Shown here in pieces: positions 11,421 through 21,243 of a DNA stretch of 64,000 nt (position 1 is its first letter; the number at the start of each line of letters is the position of its first letter). The position numbers and the translations under genes were made by a program. A model generated the notes under the pieces. It saw nothing but the letters and a program-made list of their open reading frames with translations, was not told the origin of the DNA and did not search any database. Source of the stretch: Zhengitettix transpicula (Eukaryota > Arthropoda > Insecta > Orthoptera > Tetrigidae); contig CM073590.1 in NCBI GenBank assembly GCA_037074705.1, positions 241,151,101-241,215,100 of the forward strand, in the 5' to 3' direction.

Positions 11421-11427
11421 TATAAAA
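11421..11427 (+). promoter_or_regulatory. TATA box of Merlin copy 1
   Basis: TATAAAA in a context conserved in copy 2 (19098-19104) and in the right-arm copy (63100-63106, minus strand). A short first exon and a GTAAGT donor follow in the other copies. Here the LINE entered about 28 bases downstream, separating the promoter from the exons. Confidence 0.5.
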
Positions 11428-11454
11428 GAAGAAGGACGTTCAAGATTTCGTTCT

Positions 11455-13574
11455 GGCATACCAAATTCCAACGCTCCACGGACCAGCAGGGCACGCTTAC
11501 TCCGACTCGGAGAAGGCTGAACTACTGGCCGACACGCTAGAGGCCACATTCCAACCGAATGACGATCCCTCAGATCCGATATTCACACTTGAAACGGACC
11601 AGGTTGTGAAACAGCTGTTAGCCCAAGAAGCCGCCGAGCCTCTACGGCACACAAACATAGGTGAAATACGGTGGGCTATACAGCGAACACATCCCAGTAA
11701 GGCGCCTGGCCCGGATGGCATTCAAAATCGAGTGCTCAAACAGCTCTCCCCCCGAGCACTCGAGCAGATCACAGACATCACGAATGCCATCTTCCGAACG
11801 CAACACTTCCCGGACACCTGGAAACAGGGGAAGGTACTGACCTTCCGAAAACCCGGGAAAGACCACACACTTCCGACCAACTACAGGCCCATAACTTTAC
11901 TTTGCTCGCTAGGTAAAGTGGTCGAGAAGGTAATGCTGCGCAGGATCACAGAACACTGCACAGAAAACGATCTCCTAAGGCCGGAGCAATTTGGTTTTAG
12001 GAATCAACACTCCACAACACTCCAACTACTACGAGTAGTTGAACACATAACAAGAGGGTACAACCTGGCAAGGTCTACGGCAGCCGGTTTCCTCGATGTG
12101 GAAAAGGCTTTCGATAAGATCTGGCACAACGGCCTGATAAGACGGCTCAATGACTGTAGGTTCCCACTCGCACTCATACGGCTGCTCCACTCCTACCTAT
12201 CACGTAGGACATTCTTCGTGGATGTCAACACATCACAGTCCACAGTAAGGGGAATACATGCAGGAGTGCCTCAAGGAAGTATCATAGGGCCAGTCCTACA
12301 TAACATCTACATTAACGATGTCCCCACAACACCTGAAACCCAGGTTGCCATATTCGCCGACGACACAGCCATCTTTGCTCAGTCGAGGCAACCATCGGCA
12401 CTTAATCGTAAATTACAACGCGCACTCAACGCACTCGAACCATGGTTAACACGATGGCGAATTAAGATTAACGTTGGTAAATGCGAGGCACTCCTACTTA
12501 CACGTAGGGCACGACACGCACGCCTACATAAAGACTGTCGTCCACTCACACTCCACAAGCGCCCGATCCAATTCCGAGACACGGTTAAATACCTTGGAGT
12601 CTCATTTGATCCGGCCCTGACATGGAGACTCCATACCACTAACATCGTTCGAAAAGCAACCATTAGACTGATACAGCTCTACCCATTGCTTAACAGAACA
12701 AGCACCCTCAACACATCCACAGCCCGCGCTCTATACTTAACACTCATACGGCCAATCCTGACGTATGCTGGACCAGTGTGGGGCTATGCAGCCAAGTCAC
12801 ATCTACGTAGCCTCCAGGTTTTACAAAACAAGGTCCTTAAAATCATCGCCAAGGCACCTTGGAGGGCACGAACTAAAGACGTCCACCGCGAATTAAACAT
12901 TCTGCCATTAATGGACGTTATCAGAGAACATGCTGAACGCCTGTACAGCAAGACACAATTCTCACACAACACAATCATAAGGCGACTGGGCAATTATGAC
13001 CACACCCGCGTCACTAAACACAAACGCCCAAAACACCTCCTCCTCCCCCCCGAACCCCCATGATCGGCTCATAACGATTTACTGACCACGCTTGCTTACG
13101 GTTTTTACAGGACGTGTGCGGAGATCCGGACTCCTCGACGAGAAGAGAATCGACGTGCATGATACCCGCAACCAACTACTAACTTATTCCTACCAACAAA
13201 ACCATGTGCATGTTGCTGTCGCACAAGAGCAGTATTCTAGCTCATTGTGCCCTTCAACCCATCTAACTATCGCTGAGGTTTTTTTCCCGGTAAGGAGACC
13301 CTTCAGGTTGAATTATTGGCACTTTTTTCCCTCAGCCCTACGCTCTTCATTCTGTCTCTCTCACAAGCTATCTCCGTGAATGACCGTATTAAAGGGTATT
13401 ATGCCCTCAGGTGCGGATCAAACACAAGTTCCCAATCCTTGTGTTCCAAGTTAGTTTACTAACAGCACGTGCAGAGGGGGTGTAGAAAGTGGTAGACCCC
13501 CATGCTTGGCCGTGCGTGCTTTCTAGGGGGCACGGCCTTTAAGGGCCTTTGGCCCAAAAAAAAAAAAAAAAAAC
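11455..13574 (+). mobile_element. 5'-truncated jockey-type LINE insertion with target-site duplication
   Basis: The insert is bounded by the 10-bp duplication ATTTCGTTCT at 11445-11454 and 13575-13584 and ends in an A run of about 18. The paralogous positions near 19125 and 63075 show the site without it. These are the marks of target-primed reverse transcription. The 5' end lies inside ORF2, so ORF1 and the endonuclease are missing. The 3' untranslated part spans 13064-13556. Confidence 0.93.
11456..13063 (+). CDS. jockey-type LINE reverse transcriptase, 5'-truncated
   Basis: The frame is open from the first bases of the insertion without an ATG; the first internal ATG is at 11606. It opens with a GPAGHAYSDSEKAELLAD block typical of jockey ORF2 just before the RT. 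RT motifs follow in order: KAPGPDGIQN, YRPITLLCSLGKVVEK, EQFGFR, FLDVEKAFDKIWH, GVPQGSIIGP, the catalytic FADDTAIF and KYLGVSFD. The thumb region has LTYAGPVWGYAA. It reaches a natural stop at 13061-13063 with no frameshift or nonsense codon, so the insertion is probably young. It cannot act as a full element because the endonuclease is missing. Confidence 0.92.
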   Translation, partial: AYQIPTLHGPAGHAYSDSEKAELLADTLEATFQPNDDPSDPIFTLETDQVVKQLLAQEAAEPLRHTNIGEIRWAIQRTHPSKAPGPDGIQNRVLKQLSPRALEQITDITNAIFRTQHFPDTWKQGKVLTFRKPGKDHTLPTNYRPITLLCSLGKVVEKVMLRRITEHCTENDLLRPEQFGFRNQHSTTLQLLRVVEHITRGYNLARSTAAGFLDVEKAFDKIWHNGLIRRLNDCRFPLALIRLLHSYLSRRTFFVDVNTSQSTVRGIHAGVPQGSIIGPVLHNIYINDVPTTPETQVAIFADDTAIFAQSRQPSALNRKLQRALNALEPWLTRWRIKINVGKCEALLLTRRARHARLHKDCRPLTLHKRPIQFRDTVKYLGVSFDPALTWRLHTTNIVRKATIRLIQLYPLLNRTSTLNTSTARALYLTLIRPILTYAGPVWGYAAKSHLRSLQVLQNKVLKIIAKAPWRARTKDVHRELNILPLMDVIREHAERLYSKTQFSHNTIIRRLGNYDHTRVTKHKRPKHLLLPPEPP

Positions 13575-13604
13575 ATTTCGTTCTTATACTTCAGAGAAGT
13601 GTTT

Positions 13605-14005
13605 GTAAGTGTTTGAATTTTAAATTGCTTTCCGCAAACTGTAATTCTAAATTTAGCAGTCGTTACTTTTTCCGTATATTACGCGAGTCTGCAACGAGCC
13701 GATTTGTTTTTTCTAAACTTCGCGTTCTTTATTTTTTCAGATTGCTGCTTTGCTTGCTCATTCTTGAATTAAGTTTTATCGTGCGGGCTGTTATTCGAGA
13801 CAATGTAAGTGTTTGAATTTTAAATTGCTTTCCGCAAACTGTAATTCTAAATTTAGCAGTCTTTACTTTTCCCGTATATTACGCGAGTCTGCAACGAGCC
13901 GATTTGTTTTTTTCTAAACTTCGCGTTCTTAATTTTTTCAGATTGCTGCTTTGCCTGCTCATTCTTGAATTAAGTTTTATCGTGCGGGCTGTTATTCGAG
14001 ACAAT
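13605..14005 (+). repeat. tandem duplication of an intron plus 5' exon of Merlin
   Basis: 13605-13804 and 13805-14005 are near-identical ~200-bp units. Each starts with a GTAAGT donor, runs about 137 bases to a TTTTTCAG acceptor, and ends with a ~64-base exon (ATTGCTGCTT to GAGACAAT). A third donor follows at 14006. Merlin copy 2 and the right-arm copy have one unit each. Confidence 0.85.
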
Positions 14006-14122
14006 GTAAGTGTTTGAATTTTAAATTGCTGTAATTCTAAATTACCTACAATAAGCCGCTTTCCTCAATACGTTACTAAGTCCGACTCTAAACTAAAGTT
14101 CGCATTTTTATGTTTGTTCTAG

Positions 14123-14875
14123 ACGCCACTTGCCAAAAAACAAGAGCTTACTTTGAGAAAGGTAAATTTCTTGTGCAGCCGGAAAAAGACACTTGTGTCT
14201 AAGCTGCAGGAGTGGAAATTAATCCCAGAGGACGGCACCTACCCTTGTCCAAAGTGTGGGGGGTTCATGACGATTAGGCCAAGTAGCAGCGTGGGTGATG
14301 GTTTCCGTTGGTCTTGCGGGAATGCAGTATTTAAGAACCGGAAGAGGATCACGTGCGAGACGAGAGTGTCCTTGCGGAAAGGGACGTTTTTTGCCCTTTC
14401 CCGTCTGTCGTTAAGGAAAATATTAGAATTTGTGTACATGTGGGTTAGCAATATATCTATGGAGTTCATATTAGAAGAAGTAGGTTTGAGTAGCCGCACC
14501 GGTGCCGACTGGGCGTCGTTTTGTAGGGAGGTTTTGCTCTACGCGTTTATGGACAAAGGGGAACCCGTGGGGGGACCGGGGAAGGTCGTAGAAATCGACG
14601 AATCTTTATTTGGTAAACGCAAATATAATAGGGGTCGTAAAATTAATGGTCCTTGGGTTTTTGGAGGTATTGAGAGGAATTCAGGTCGCGTTTTTATGGA
14701 CACTGTTCCAGATCGTTCGGCTGACACTTTACTCCCAATAATTAAGAAATGGATTCTTCCCGGGACAACAATCATATCCGATTGTTGGAAGTCGTATGAC
14801 TGTCTTCAGAATGAAGGATTTCACCACTTAACTGTAAGTAAAAGCTTGTTTATAAATGCTATCTATCATTTATAA
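14123..14875 (+). pseudogene. Merlin/IS1595-like transposase, copy 1 (start lost, last exon missing)
   Basis: A 711-base exon (14123-14833) encodes a zinc ribbon (CPKCGG, then WSCGN and ITCET). It is followed by the ISXO2/IS1595-type DDE core with VEIDES (first Asp), KRKYNRGR, WVFGGIER and IISDCWKSY (second Asp). The codon right after the TTTGTTCTAG acceptor is ACG, whereas it is ATG in copy 2 and in the right arm, so the start codon was lost. The exon ends at a GTAAGT donor at 14834. The copy breaks off at 14875, so the exon with the catalytic Glu is absent. No frameshift is present within the exon. Confidence 0.88.
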
Positions 14876-14992
14876 AAAGTAGATTGCTAGGCCACGCCAG
14901 TAACTCCTGGGATAGTGTTCTACTGGAAGTAGTAGAAATAAGAATACGCGACAATCTCCTGAACCGAGACACAGGGTACGGTCTCAGCCGGG
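14874..14992 (+). repeat. direct repeat, upstream member
   Basis: A block containing ACGCCAGTAACTCCTG and ATACGCGACAATCTCCTGAA recurs at 17005-17126 in the same orientation, roughly 90% alike. The two copies enclose about 2.0 kb with the unidentified ORF. They could be ends of an element, or the result of a segmental duplication. Confidence 0.75.
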
Positions 14993-15210
14993 CCTGGTGG
15001 CCACTAGTTGCCGACCTGAGACAAGCCCACGCTCCTCGGTTTACGCGCGGACAAACGTCAAGCGGTCTTGCCCATCATAATGAAAGGCGGGTAACGAAGC
15101 AGAGACAAGATTAAAGGTCAACGAACAGTCGATAGCACTAAAGAAGGGCTACAAAAAAAGATTGGTGTTGGTATGAAAGAAGTAGCCGATAGATTGAGGC
15201 TAATAGAACT

Positions 15211-16032
15211 TTGAAGGCTATAACTACAACTGTTACAACTCGTGGAGTTGGATATAGTATTCAAACAGTTTATTATTTAGCTAGCGGCCAGCGTAATCCA
15301 GAACTTTGCAATATTTATGCATATTTCCGAGTTAACCTTGCCATTTTTGAAAACAAAATGGTTCAGATACAAGGAACATTTATTGCTACACCAATGTCAT
15401 CCGATCTGCACTATCGGTTCTCGATTGATGCTGCTCTTCCGAAAGCCGTAGCATGTGTGAACTCCGTAAATTATGTTATGAGCACCCGATTAGAAACCTG
15501 GGGTCAAGTGAAAGATGGTGATGAGATAGATATAACACAGATGGTCACCAACAGACAGACCACAAGAGGTAGGTTCATTCCCAGTCCTGAAACTGTGACT
15601 TACTCAAATTCGAGAGATACTGTTGTAGCTTTATCTGTTCAACCTACATTTAGAATACACAGACAGAACTTTTATAATAACAACCCGATTCCTGGTGCCA
15701 TATGGGCAGGACCACCAGAAGATCCTGTCTTGCAGAATGCAAATGAGAACATTCCAGAGGGCTATAATGTTAATGATCTCCAAGACAATATTGATGATTA
15801 CCACAGGATGGATTCATGGCTTCAAAGGAAACAACCTAAATTGATAAAAGTTGCACGTGTTGATTATTCTAGCTATGGAAAACATGCAATGTTTGTGGGA
15901 AATAGAATGCGTGGCATCCGTTTCAAGAACCGAATGGCTAATCAGTCACTAAACGAGTACTATAGAGATTGTAAGATCGAAGGCAACATACATGAATACT
16001 GGTCTCAGCGCTCTTTATTAAAGCAAGAGTAG
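15211..16032 (+). CDS. unidentified 273-codon intronless ORF, possibly of viral or element origin
   Basis: The longest open frame not explained by a known element. The frame has no ATG at 15211; the codon there is TTG, and an in-frame stop lies at 15190-15192. The first in-frame ATG is at 15358. A coding-looking frame ending at 15213 (KEVADRLRLIEL) precedes it in another phase, so a frameshift near 15210 may have cut off an N-terminal part. The product is moderately polar, with runs such as VVALSVQPTFRIHRQNFY and GAIWAGPPEDP, and has no signal peptide or membrane segment that I see. The beta-rich look and the missing introns would fit a capsid-like protein of an endogenous virus, but I recognise no family motif. 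Function unknown. Confidence 0.4.
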   Translation: MKAITTTVTTRGVGYSIQTVYYLASGQRNPELCNIYAYFRVNLAIFENKMVQIQGTFIATPMSSDLHYRFSIDAALPKAVACVNSVNYVMSTRLETWGQVKDGDEIDITQMVTNRQTTRGRFIPSPETVTYSNSRDTVVALSVQPTFRIHRQNFYNNNPIPGAIWAGPPEDPVLQNANENIPEGYNVNDLQDNIDDYHRMDSWLQRKQPKLIKVARVDYSSYGKHAMFVGNRMRGIRFKNRMANQSLNEYYRDCKIEGNIHEYWSQRSLLKQE

Positions 16033-16619
16033 CTTGATGGTAAGTTGATCCTTCTGGGTGAGATCCCCTCTATAGCGAATCATATGTATCCTGGGTATGT
16101 TTGCCGACATCCTGGGATAGCAGCATGCTGGACTTCCTTGAAGCGGACTCTACTGGTTCCTCATCCGAGGAAAGCGGAACGCCAGAGCAAGCCTCAGCTT
16201 GTCTTCGGACGCAGCGACCTCGCCATCGGACGAGAGAGCAGCACGCAGCCGATCTACGCTACTAATTATCTTTCTTTTCTTTCAGCGACTATCGCAATTG
16301 CTACCTAGCAATAAGTGCTCTCTTATTGTGGGAGCAAGGGCTCTTCCGCCCCAATCTTTTACCCTTGTTGTGGGCCAGACCCACATAGTGCTAGAGTAAG
16401 GATTCTCAATTCGAGCGGCCCCATTCATTAAGTCATTAAGATCCGATTCTCTTTCAGAAATCAAATAAACCCATACCGATGGAAAACAAAATCGAACTGG
16501 TATAACTGCGCGTACTGTAGGTGTTGGTAGATCTACCCAAGTCCTCCATACACATCTTTTCTCTGTGACCGCCGGAATATCCTAACGAATGAAACATTAA
16601 CTCCGGTGGCCAACAGAGG
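16033..16619 (+). other. unassigned stretch, probably retroelement debris
   Basis: GC content is higher than in the surrounding DNA and the frames are short and broken. It lies between the unidentified ORF and clear LINE pieces, and looks like decayed retroelement sequence. No motif could be named. Confidence 0.35.
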
Positions 16620-16622
16620 AGG

Positions 16623-17003
16623 ATGGCGACCCCCCTCCGTTCTGCCCACAGCTTGGAGCCCATTGCAGCCGCTCCAATCCAGGCTGCACGACCTGCTGAA
16701 CGGCAGGTTGTAAAAGGTAAAAAGCGGAGTACCTCTACAGGGAGTCCTGGGGTATCTCCCCTTATATTAAACAAGCAAAATCCCCAGGACGGAATTCATA
16801 CTAAAGTCCACACCACGGGCCAAACCAGCCCAACCCAGCACAAACACTCAGGACGCCCCAGTCCGCTCACACACTACCAATACCATGCCCACTTACCGGC
16901 TACCCTTTTCATCGACATCCAAAAAGCGTAAGATAAAGTTTGGATCGACAGTCTACTTTACCGCGGTGGCAGAACATGCAATGACTGGACACTAGTTAAA
17001 TTA
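16623..17003 (+). pseudogene. jockey-type LINE fragments (ORF1-like piece joined to RT piece)
   Basis: A proline- and serine-rich frame (MATPLRSAHSLEP onwards) resembles LINE ORF1 N-terminal sequence. It runs directly into FIDIQKA, a stop, then DKVWIDSLLYR near 16908-16960. This is the RT motif A region (F-D-x-x-x-A-Y-D-K-V-W), with the Tyr codon changed to TAA. The junction implies a large internal deletion. Confidence 0.55.
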
Positions 17004-17004
17004 C

Positions 17005-17126
17005 GAAAAAAGTAAATTGCTAGGCAACGCCAGTAACTCCTGTGATAAGTGTTCAACTGAAAGTAGTAGAAATAAGAATACGCGACAATCTCCTGAACAG
17101 AGAGACAGGGTACGGTCTCAGCCGGT
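17005..17126 (+). repeat. direct repeat, downstream member
   Basis: Matches 14874-14992. The following sequence (from about 17136) switches to the ~1-kb tandem repeat family of the palindrome arm. Confidence 0.75.
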
Positions 17127-17135
17127 CTCTACTTT

Positions 17136-17885
17136 ATAGTAGAGTATTCTCATTAGTAACCAACATTTTAAAAAATTGTTAGCACAAAATGCCAAATTTG
17201 ATGAATACATGTACATAATGGGAATTAACAGAAACGCTACTTAAAAAGATAAGGAACCAGGCAGATTTGTCACGAACTATATAACGGTATGCGTGATCCA
17301 ATAACCATGCTGTTTTGAAAGTCAATATAATTGAGCACATGACTCAATTACTTCATTTAAATAACATTTTTACTTTGTTATTAGTACAATATTTTGCTCA
17401 ACACTGAAAAATAATAAAAAATTGATTTTCTAAATCAGATTGACATCATAGAAGTTAACCATTATTTCATTTTAAAGAAACGTCAGTAGCCTTGGCTGCA
17501 TCACAAAGTTATAGATTTATAGGAGAGACTCGTGCAGGGTTAGGATTCCCGGAGCCGGGAGTAATAAGCCTGGTCTCCTAAACTAAGACTTTATTCCACC
17601 ACGTGGTGCGACTCTGGCCGTTGTCCGGAAGCACAGGTAATGTGTCGCGCGAGAGCCGGGAACAGAATGGGCTCTCCGTGTGCACGCTGTAGGTGCTCGG
17701 TAGGGTCCCGTTACTTGGTGGGGAGCATTGTTTGCATCCCCTAACGGGACGCGTAACGGGACCCTCTTGCTCGCATGGGGACACGGAATATTCGTCCCCA
17801 CAGATTGTAAATTAAAAAATTCAATTTTCGTTGGAAGTAAGTCTGTGAGCCACAATATACTTTGTGCCTATACATATAATAGTGT
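17136..17885 (+). repeat. partial unit of the ~1-kb repeat family, split by a solo LTR
   Basis: Apart from the LTR at 17518-17802, this aligns with about 24010-24500: the TATAGTAGAGTATT start, the ATAATGGGAATTAACAGAAA block and CCTATACATATAATAGTGTA at the end. It stops where Merlin copy 2 begins. Confidence 0.8.
17518..17802 (-). mobile_element. solo LTR of the CsRn1-type Gypsy family
   Basis: A reversed 285-bp copy of the LTR at 1545-1829 with about five base differences. It is flanked by GATT on both sides (17514-17517 and 17803-17806). The related site near 24418 lacks it. No internal sequence remains, so the copy was reduced by LTR-LTR recombination. Confidence 0.93.
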
Positions 17886-19097
17886 AGTCGTCTGCTGAGG
17901 CACAGAGCCTTCGAGCCGCGTCTGCAGAGCCATCAGCTGAACCGCAGAGGCAGCGCCATCTACCGGCAATGAAGTGGAACTATGAGCATTAGTGCCATGA
18001 AGTGAACTTTGTCTGAACCGAGAATCAGCGCCATAATGTGTGACGTTATTTTATTATAATGAACAGGAATTGCGGCAAAAGATAAGCATTAGCTTGTGAA
18101 ATTGAACACTACTACTTTCTCACGGGAAAGTAACGTGAGAAAGGCGAAATTGTGGTTATCCCATCTTTGTCGGTCTTTCCTTGTTGCTAATGAAATATCT
18201 TCAGAACCACCGCAAGAAAGTCCGTAATCCCCTCCGTTACCTGAGTAGCTATAAATATGTTCAGAACCAGAAATTGCGGCTTTCGTAAAATGTATTGAAA
18301 ATGATTTGACTATTTCCCTCCTGCCAGCCAAAGACGAAAGTAGAATCTGATGCATGTTAAATTAATAATAAATTCCGTGTAATTGCTTTAGAATTTGAAG
18401 ACGCCGACCAGTGAGCCCGGTGTAGCTTAAGGATGTTTGTAAATCTCCGAATTGGTTCTGACAAAAATTGAATTCCCCCAGTAAACGAAGCTTGTAACTC
18501 TTCCCTGAAGGCTATACTATTTCGATACCTTTTAACAGAACCAAGTCTCTCGCGATATAACATAAGTACCTTTAATGCATGCAATTCTATCAGTTATTAA
18601 ACTGTTGCACCAGAATATTGAACGAAATAAATATGGAATGTTTCATTATTCCGTCATTAACTTCTGACGGTTACCAAATTAATTATTTCAGAATATTTAT
18701 AAGCATTGGCTTGTCAAATTGAACTATACTACTTATTCACGCGAAAATAATGTGAGATAAAAAGGCAACAAGAATGCTATTAAACGAATTAGATGGTTTA
18801 TACTTCCATTTTAATTAATTATTCAATCAATTAGATTATTAGTTTTCACCATAATTTTCCAAGAAACAGAACAAACTATTAGTAAAACTATATTCCCCCA
18901 GTTGTATTAGAATTGTGTCCTTATATGAATTTATGTATGTTTAGAAGAACAAGTACGAATTCTGCACATTTAAAGTATTTTCCAGCGGTTATATTATTTT
19001 AGCAAATATTGCATTCCAGGATTCTGTAGTCAGAAGTGGGAATTTCCACAGGAGGGGAGAGCATCGCCGGACTCACCCCCACTACGGAAAATGAAAC

Positions 19098-19104
19098 TAT
19101 AAAA
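19098..19104 (+). promoter_or_regulatory. TATA box of Merlin copy 2
   Basis: TATAAAA about 50 bases before the first 5' splice donor, conserved in the other two copies that keep the 5' part. Confidence 0.5.
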
Positions 19105-19473
19105 GAAGAAGGACGTTCAAGATTTCCTTCTTATACTTCAGAGAAGTGTTTGTAAGTGTTTGAATTTTAAATTGCTTTCCGCAAACTGTAATTCTAAATT
19201 TAGCAGTCTTTACTTTTTCCGTATATTACGCGAGTCTGCAACGAGCCGATTTGTTTTTTCTAAACTTCGCGTTCTTTATTTTTTCAGATTGCTGCTTGCT
19301 CATACTTGTATTAGCGATAAGCGAGTTTTATCGTGCGGGCTGTTCTGCGAGACAATGTAAGTGTTTGAATTTTAAATTGCTGTAATTCTAAATTACCTAC
19401 AATAAGCCGCTTTCCTCAATACGTTACTAAGTCCGATTCTAAACTAAAGTTCGCATTTTTATGTTTGTTCTAG

Positions 19474-20400
19474 ATGCCACTTGCCAAAAAACGTGTATTG
19501 ACTTTGAGAAAGGTAAATTTGTTCTGCTGCCGGAAAAAGACACTTGTGTCTAAACTGCAGGAGTGGAAATTAATCCCAGAGGACGGCACCTACCCTTGTC
19601 CAAAGTGTGGGGGGTTCATGACGATTAGGCCAAGTAGCAGCGTGGGTGATGGTTTCCGTTGGTCTTGCGGGAATGCAGTATTCAAGAACCGGAAGAGGAT
19701 CGCGTGCGAGACGAGTGTCCTTGCGGAAAGGGACGTTTTTTGCCCTTTCCCGTCTGTCGTTAAGGAAAATATTAGAATTTGTGTACATGTGGGTTAGCAA
19801 TATATCTATGGAGTTCATATTAGAAGAAGTAGGTTTGAGTAGCCGCACCGGTGCCGACTGGGCGTCGTTTTGTAGGGAGGTTTTGCTCTACGCGTTTATG
19901 GACAAAGGGGAACCCGTGGGGGGACCGGGGAAGGTCGTAGAAATCGACGAATCTTTATTTGGTAAACGCAAATATAATAGGGGTCGTAAAATTAATGGTC
20001 TTTGGGTTTTTGGAGGTATTGAGAGGAATTCAGGTCGCGTTTTTATGGACACTGTTCCAGATCGTTCGGCTGAGACTTTACTCCCAATAATTAAGAAATG
20101 GATTCTTCCCGGGACAACAATCATATCCGATTGTTGGAAGTCGTATGACTGTCATCAGAATGAAGAATTTCACCACTTAACTGTAAGTAAAAGCTTCTTT
20201 TTAAATGCTATCTATCATTTACCATATATAGAAATTTCTAATAAACCGTTTTCTTTGCAGGTGAATCACACATACAATTTTGTGGACCCCGTACCGGGGC
20301 CCATACTAACACAATTGAGAGCACGTGGAGAGCGGCAAAGTATATTCAGAGGGAACCGGGCCGGAGAAGAAGCCATATCCGCGGCAATCTCGCGAAATAA
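19474..20400 (+). pseudogene. Merlin/IS1595-like transposase, copy 2 (frameshifted)
   Basis: The coding exon starts with ATG at 19474, directly at the TTTGTTCTAG acceptor, and ends at 20182 before a GTAAGT donor. A 78-base intron (20183-20260, ending TTCTTTGCAG) separates it from the last exon, 20261-20400. Joined, HLT meets VNHTYNFVDP, the usual continuation in this family. A 2-base deletion near 19712 breaks the first exon. A missing G near 20299 breaks the last exon just before AHTNTIESTW, which carries the catalytic Glu. Both lesions make this copy inactive. The second is shared with the right-arm copy. Confidence 0.9.
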
Positions 20401-20779
20401 ATGTGTCAAAAGCAATGCCGTATGAAGAAAGTTCACCGGTTCCTGACGTTCCTGGAACTGGCGGGGGAGTTGTACAATCCACTGCAACCTGCACGTTAAG
20501 GTATTTTTCCAGATGTTTAACATATAGTAGGTAGGATTTGTTCACAAAATATTACTCCAGTAATTTCTAATAAACTGATTACGTATCAGAATATCACGTA
20601 TAAATCGGGCGACCCTTTTTTGCCGACACTCTGTATTTTTTTTTATATTAACCAGAAAGTTACTTATAATATATAATAAGTTGATAACTATTTGCTCAGA
20701 AATAAGTTAGTTCGTTATAATTTTTTTATAATATATAATGAGTCACTTTCCTCAATATATTTTTTAATTCCCATTCCAA

Positions 20780-20943
20780 ACTAAAGTTCGCATTTTTATG
20801 TTTGTTCTAGATGCCACGTGCCGTACAGTACTTTTCTTTAACAACATTAATTTTGTTGTCACGTGAAAGGCGACACTAGTGACTAAATTGCGGGAGTGGA
20901 AATTAATCCCGGAGGACGACACCTACCCGTGTCCTAGGTGTAT

Positions 20944-20960
<17 letters not shown>
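20780..20960 (+). pseudogene. second, decayed Merlin transposase start
   Basis: The intron end TTCGCATTTTTATGTTTGTT CTAG is followed by ATGCCACGTGCC, then after some divergence by GGAGTGGAAATTAATCCC and a CCTACCCGTGTCC segment, which match the first 140 bases of the transposase exon. It then dissolves into a GT run and a run of about 17 G. It lies just downstream of copy 2 and is mirrored at 61250-61440. Confidence 0.7.
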
Positions 20961-20974
<14 letters not shown>

Positions 20975-20975
<1 letters not shown>

Positions 20976-21243
20976 GGTTATGAAGATTGCTCGCAATAGC
21001 TGAGTGGTGGCCGGGGGAACCTCTGCAACTCCCTAATGACAACATGAGAGACATTATCTTGTATATTCGAAATCGCGGAGCATATTCCACGAGAAAGGAA
21101 CTCAGACTACTAGAAGAGCAGGCTGGATCTCCAATTAGATGTCGCCGGTGAGAATGCAACCTGCAAATGCGGGAAGGATGAGACATCGGAGCACGTGCTG
21201 CTAGAGTGCCCCCTCTGGGAGCATCTCTTCAGCAGACCCTAAA
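20975..21243 (+). pseudogene. LINE ORF2 C-terminal fragment with zinc-knuckle motif
   Basis: Near 21160-21243 the frame reads CKCGKDETSEHVLLECPLWE, the C-x-C-G...ET.EH.LL.CP motif found at the C-terminus of jockey/R1/I-type LINE ORF2 proteins. Upstream parts lie in a different phase, so the piece is frameshifted. It is joined directly to the poly-G run that ends the decayed Merlin copy, and is mirrored at about 60985-61250. Confidence 0.7.

Larger units (their letters stand above)
10036..14875 (+). mobile_element. Merlin (IS1595-like) element copy 1, interrupted by two retroelements
   Basis: The copy aligns with 17883-20182 from its 5' end (AGTCGTCTGCTGAG) to the start of the last intron. 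Two insertions absent from that paralogue break it: a SINE-like retroposon at 11042-11265 and a jockey LINE at 11455-13574. It has a TATAAAA at 11421-11427 upstream of the LINE, duplicated 5' exons and a transposase exon without its start codon. It stops at 14875, inside the last intron. I could not find matching terminal inverted repeats, so the outer limits are those of the shared sequence. Confidence 0.75.
17883..20635 (+). mobile_element. Merlin (IS1595-like) element copy 2
   Basis: Contiguous shared sequence from AGTCGTCTGCTGAG to about the GGGCGACCCTTTTTTGCCGACA stretch near 20610-20630. It has a TATAAAA at 19098-19104, exon 1 ending at 19151, intron 1 19152-19287, exon 2 19288-19356 and intron 2 19357-19473. 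The transposase ATG is the first codon after the acceptor. Part of the leading ~1.2 kb may be host sequence duplicated with the element. Confidence 0.7.

Noticed and set aside
17883..20635. Terminal inverted repeats for Merlin copy 2
   Set aside because: I looked for an inverse of the 5' end (AGTCGTCTGCTGAG) and of the 3' end (GTCGGCAAAAAAGGGTCGCC) and found no partner, so the true element limits stay open.
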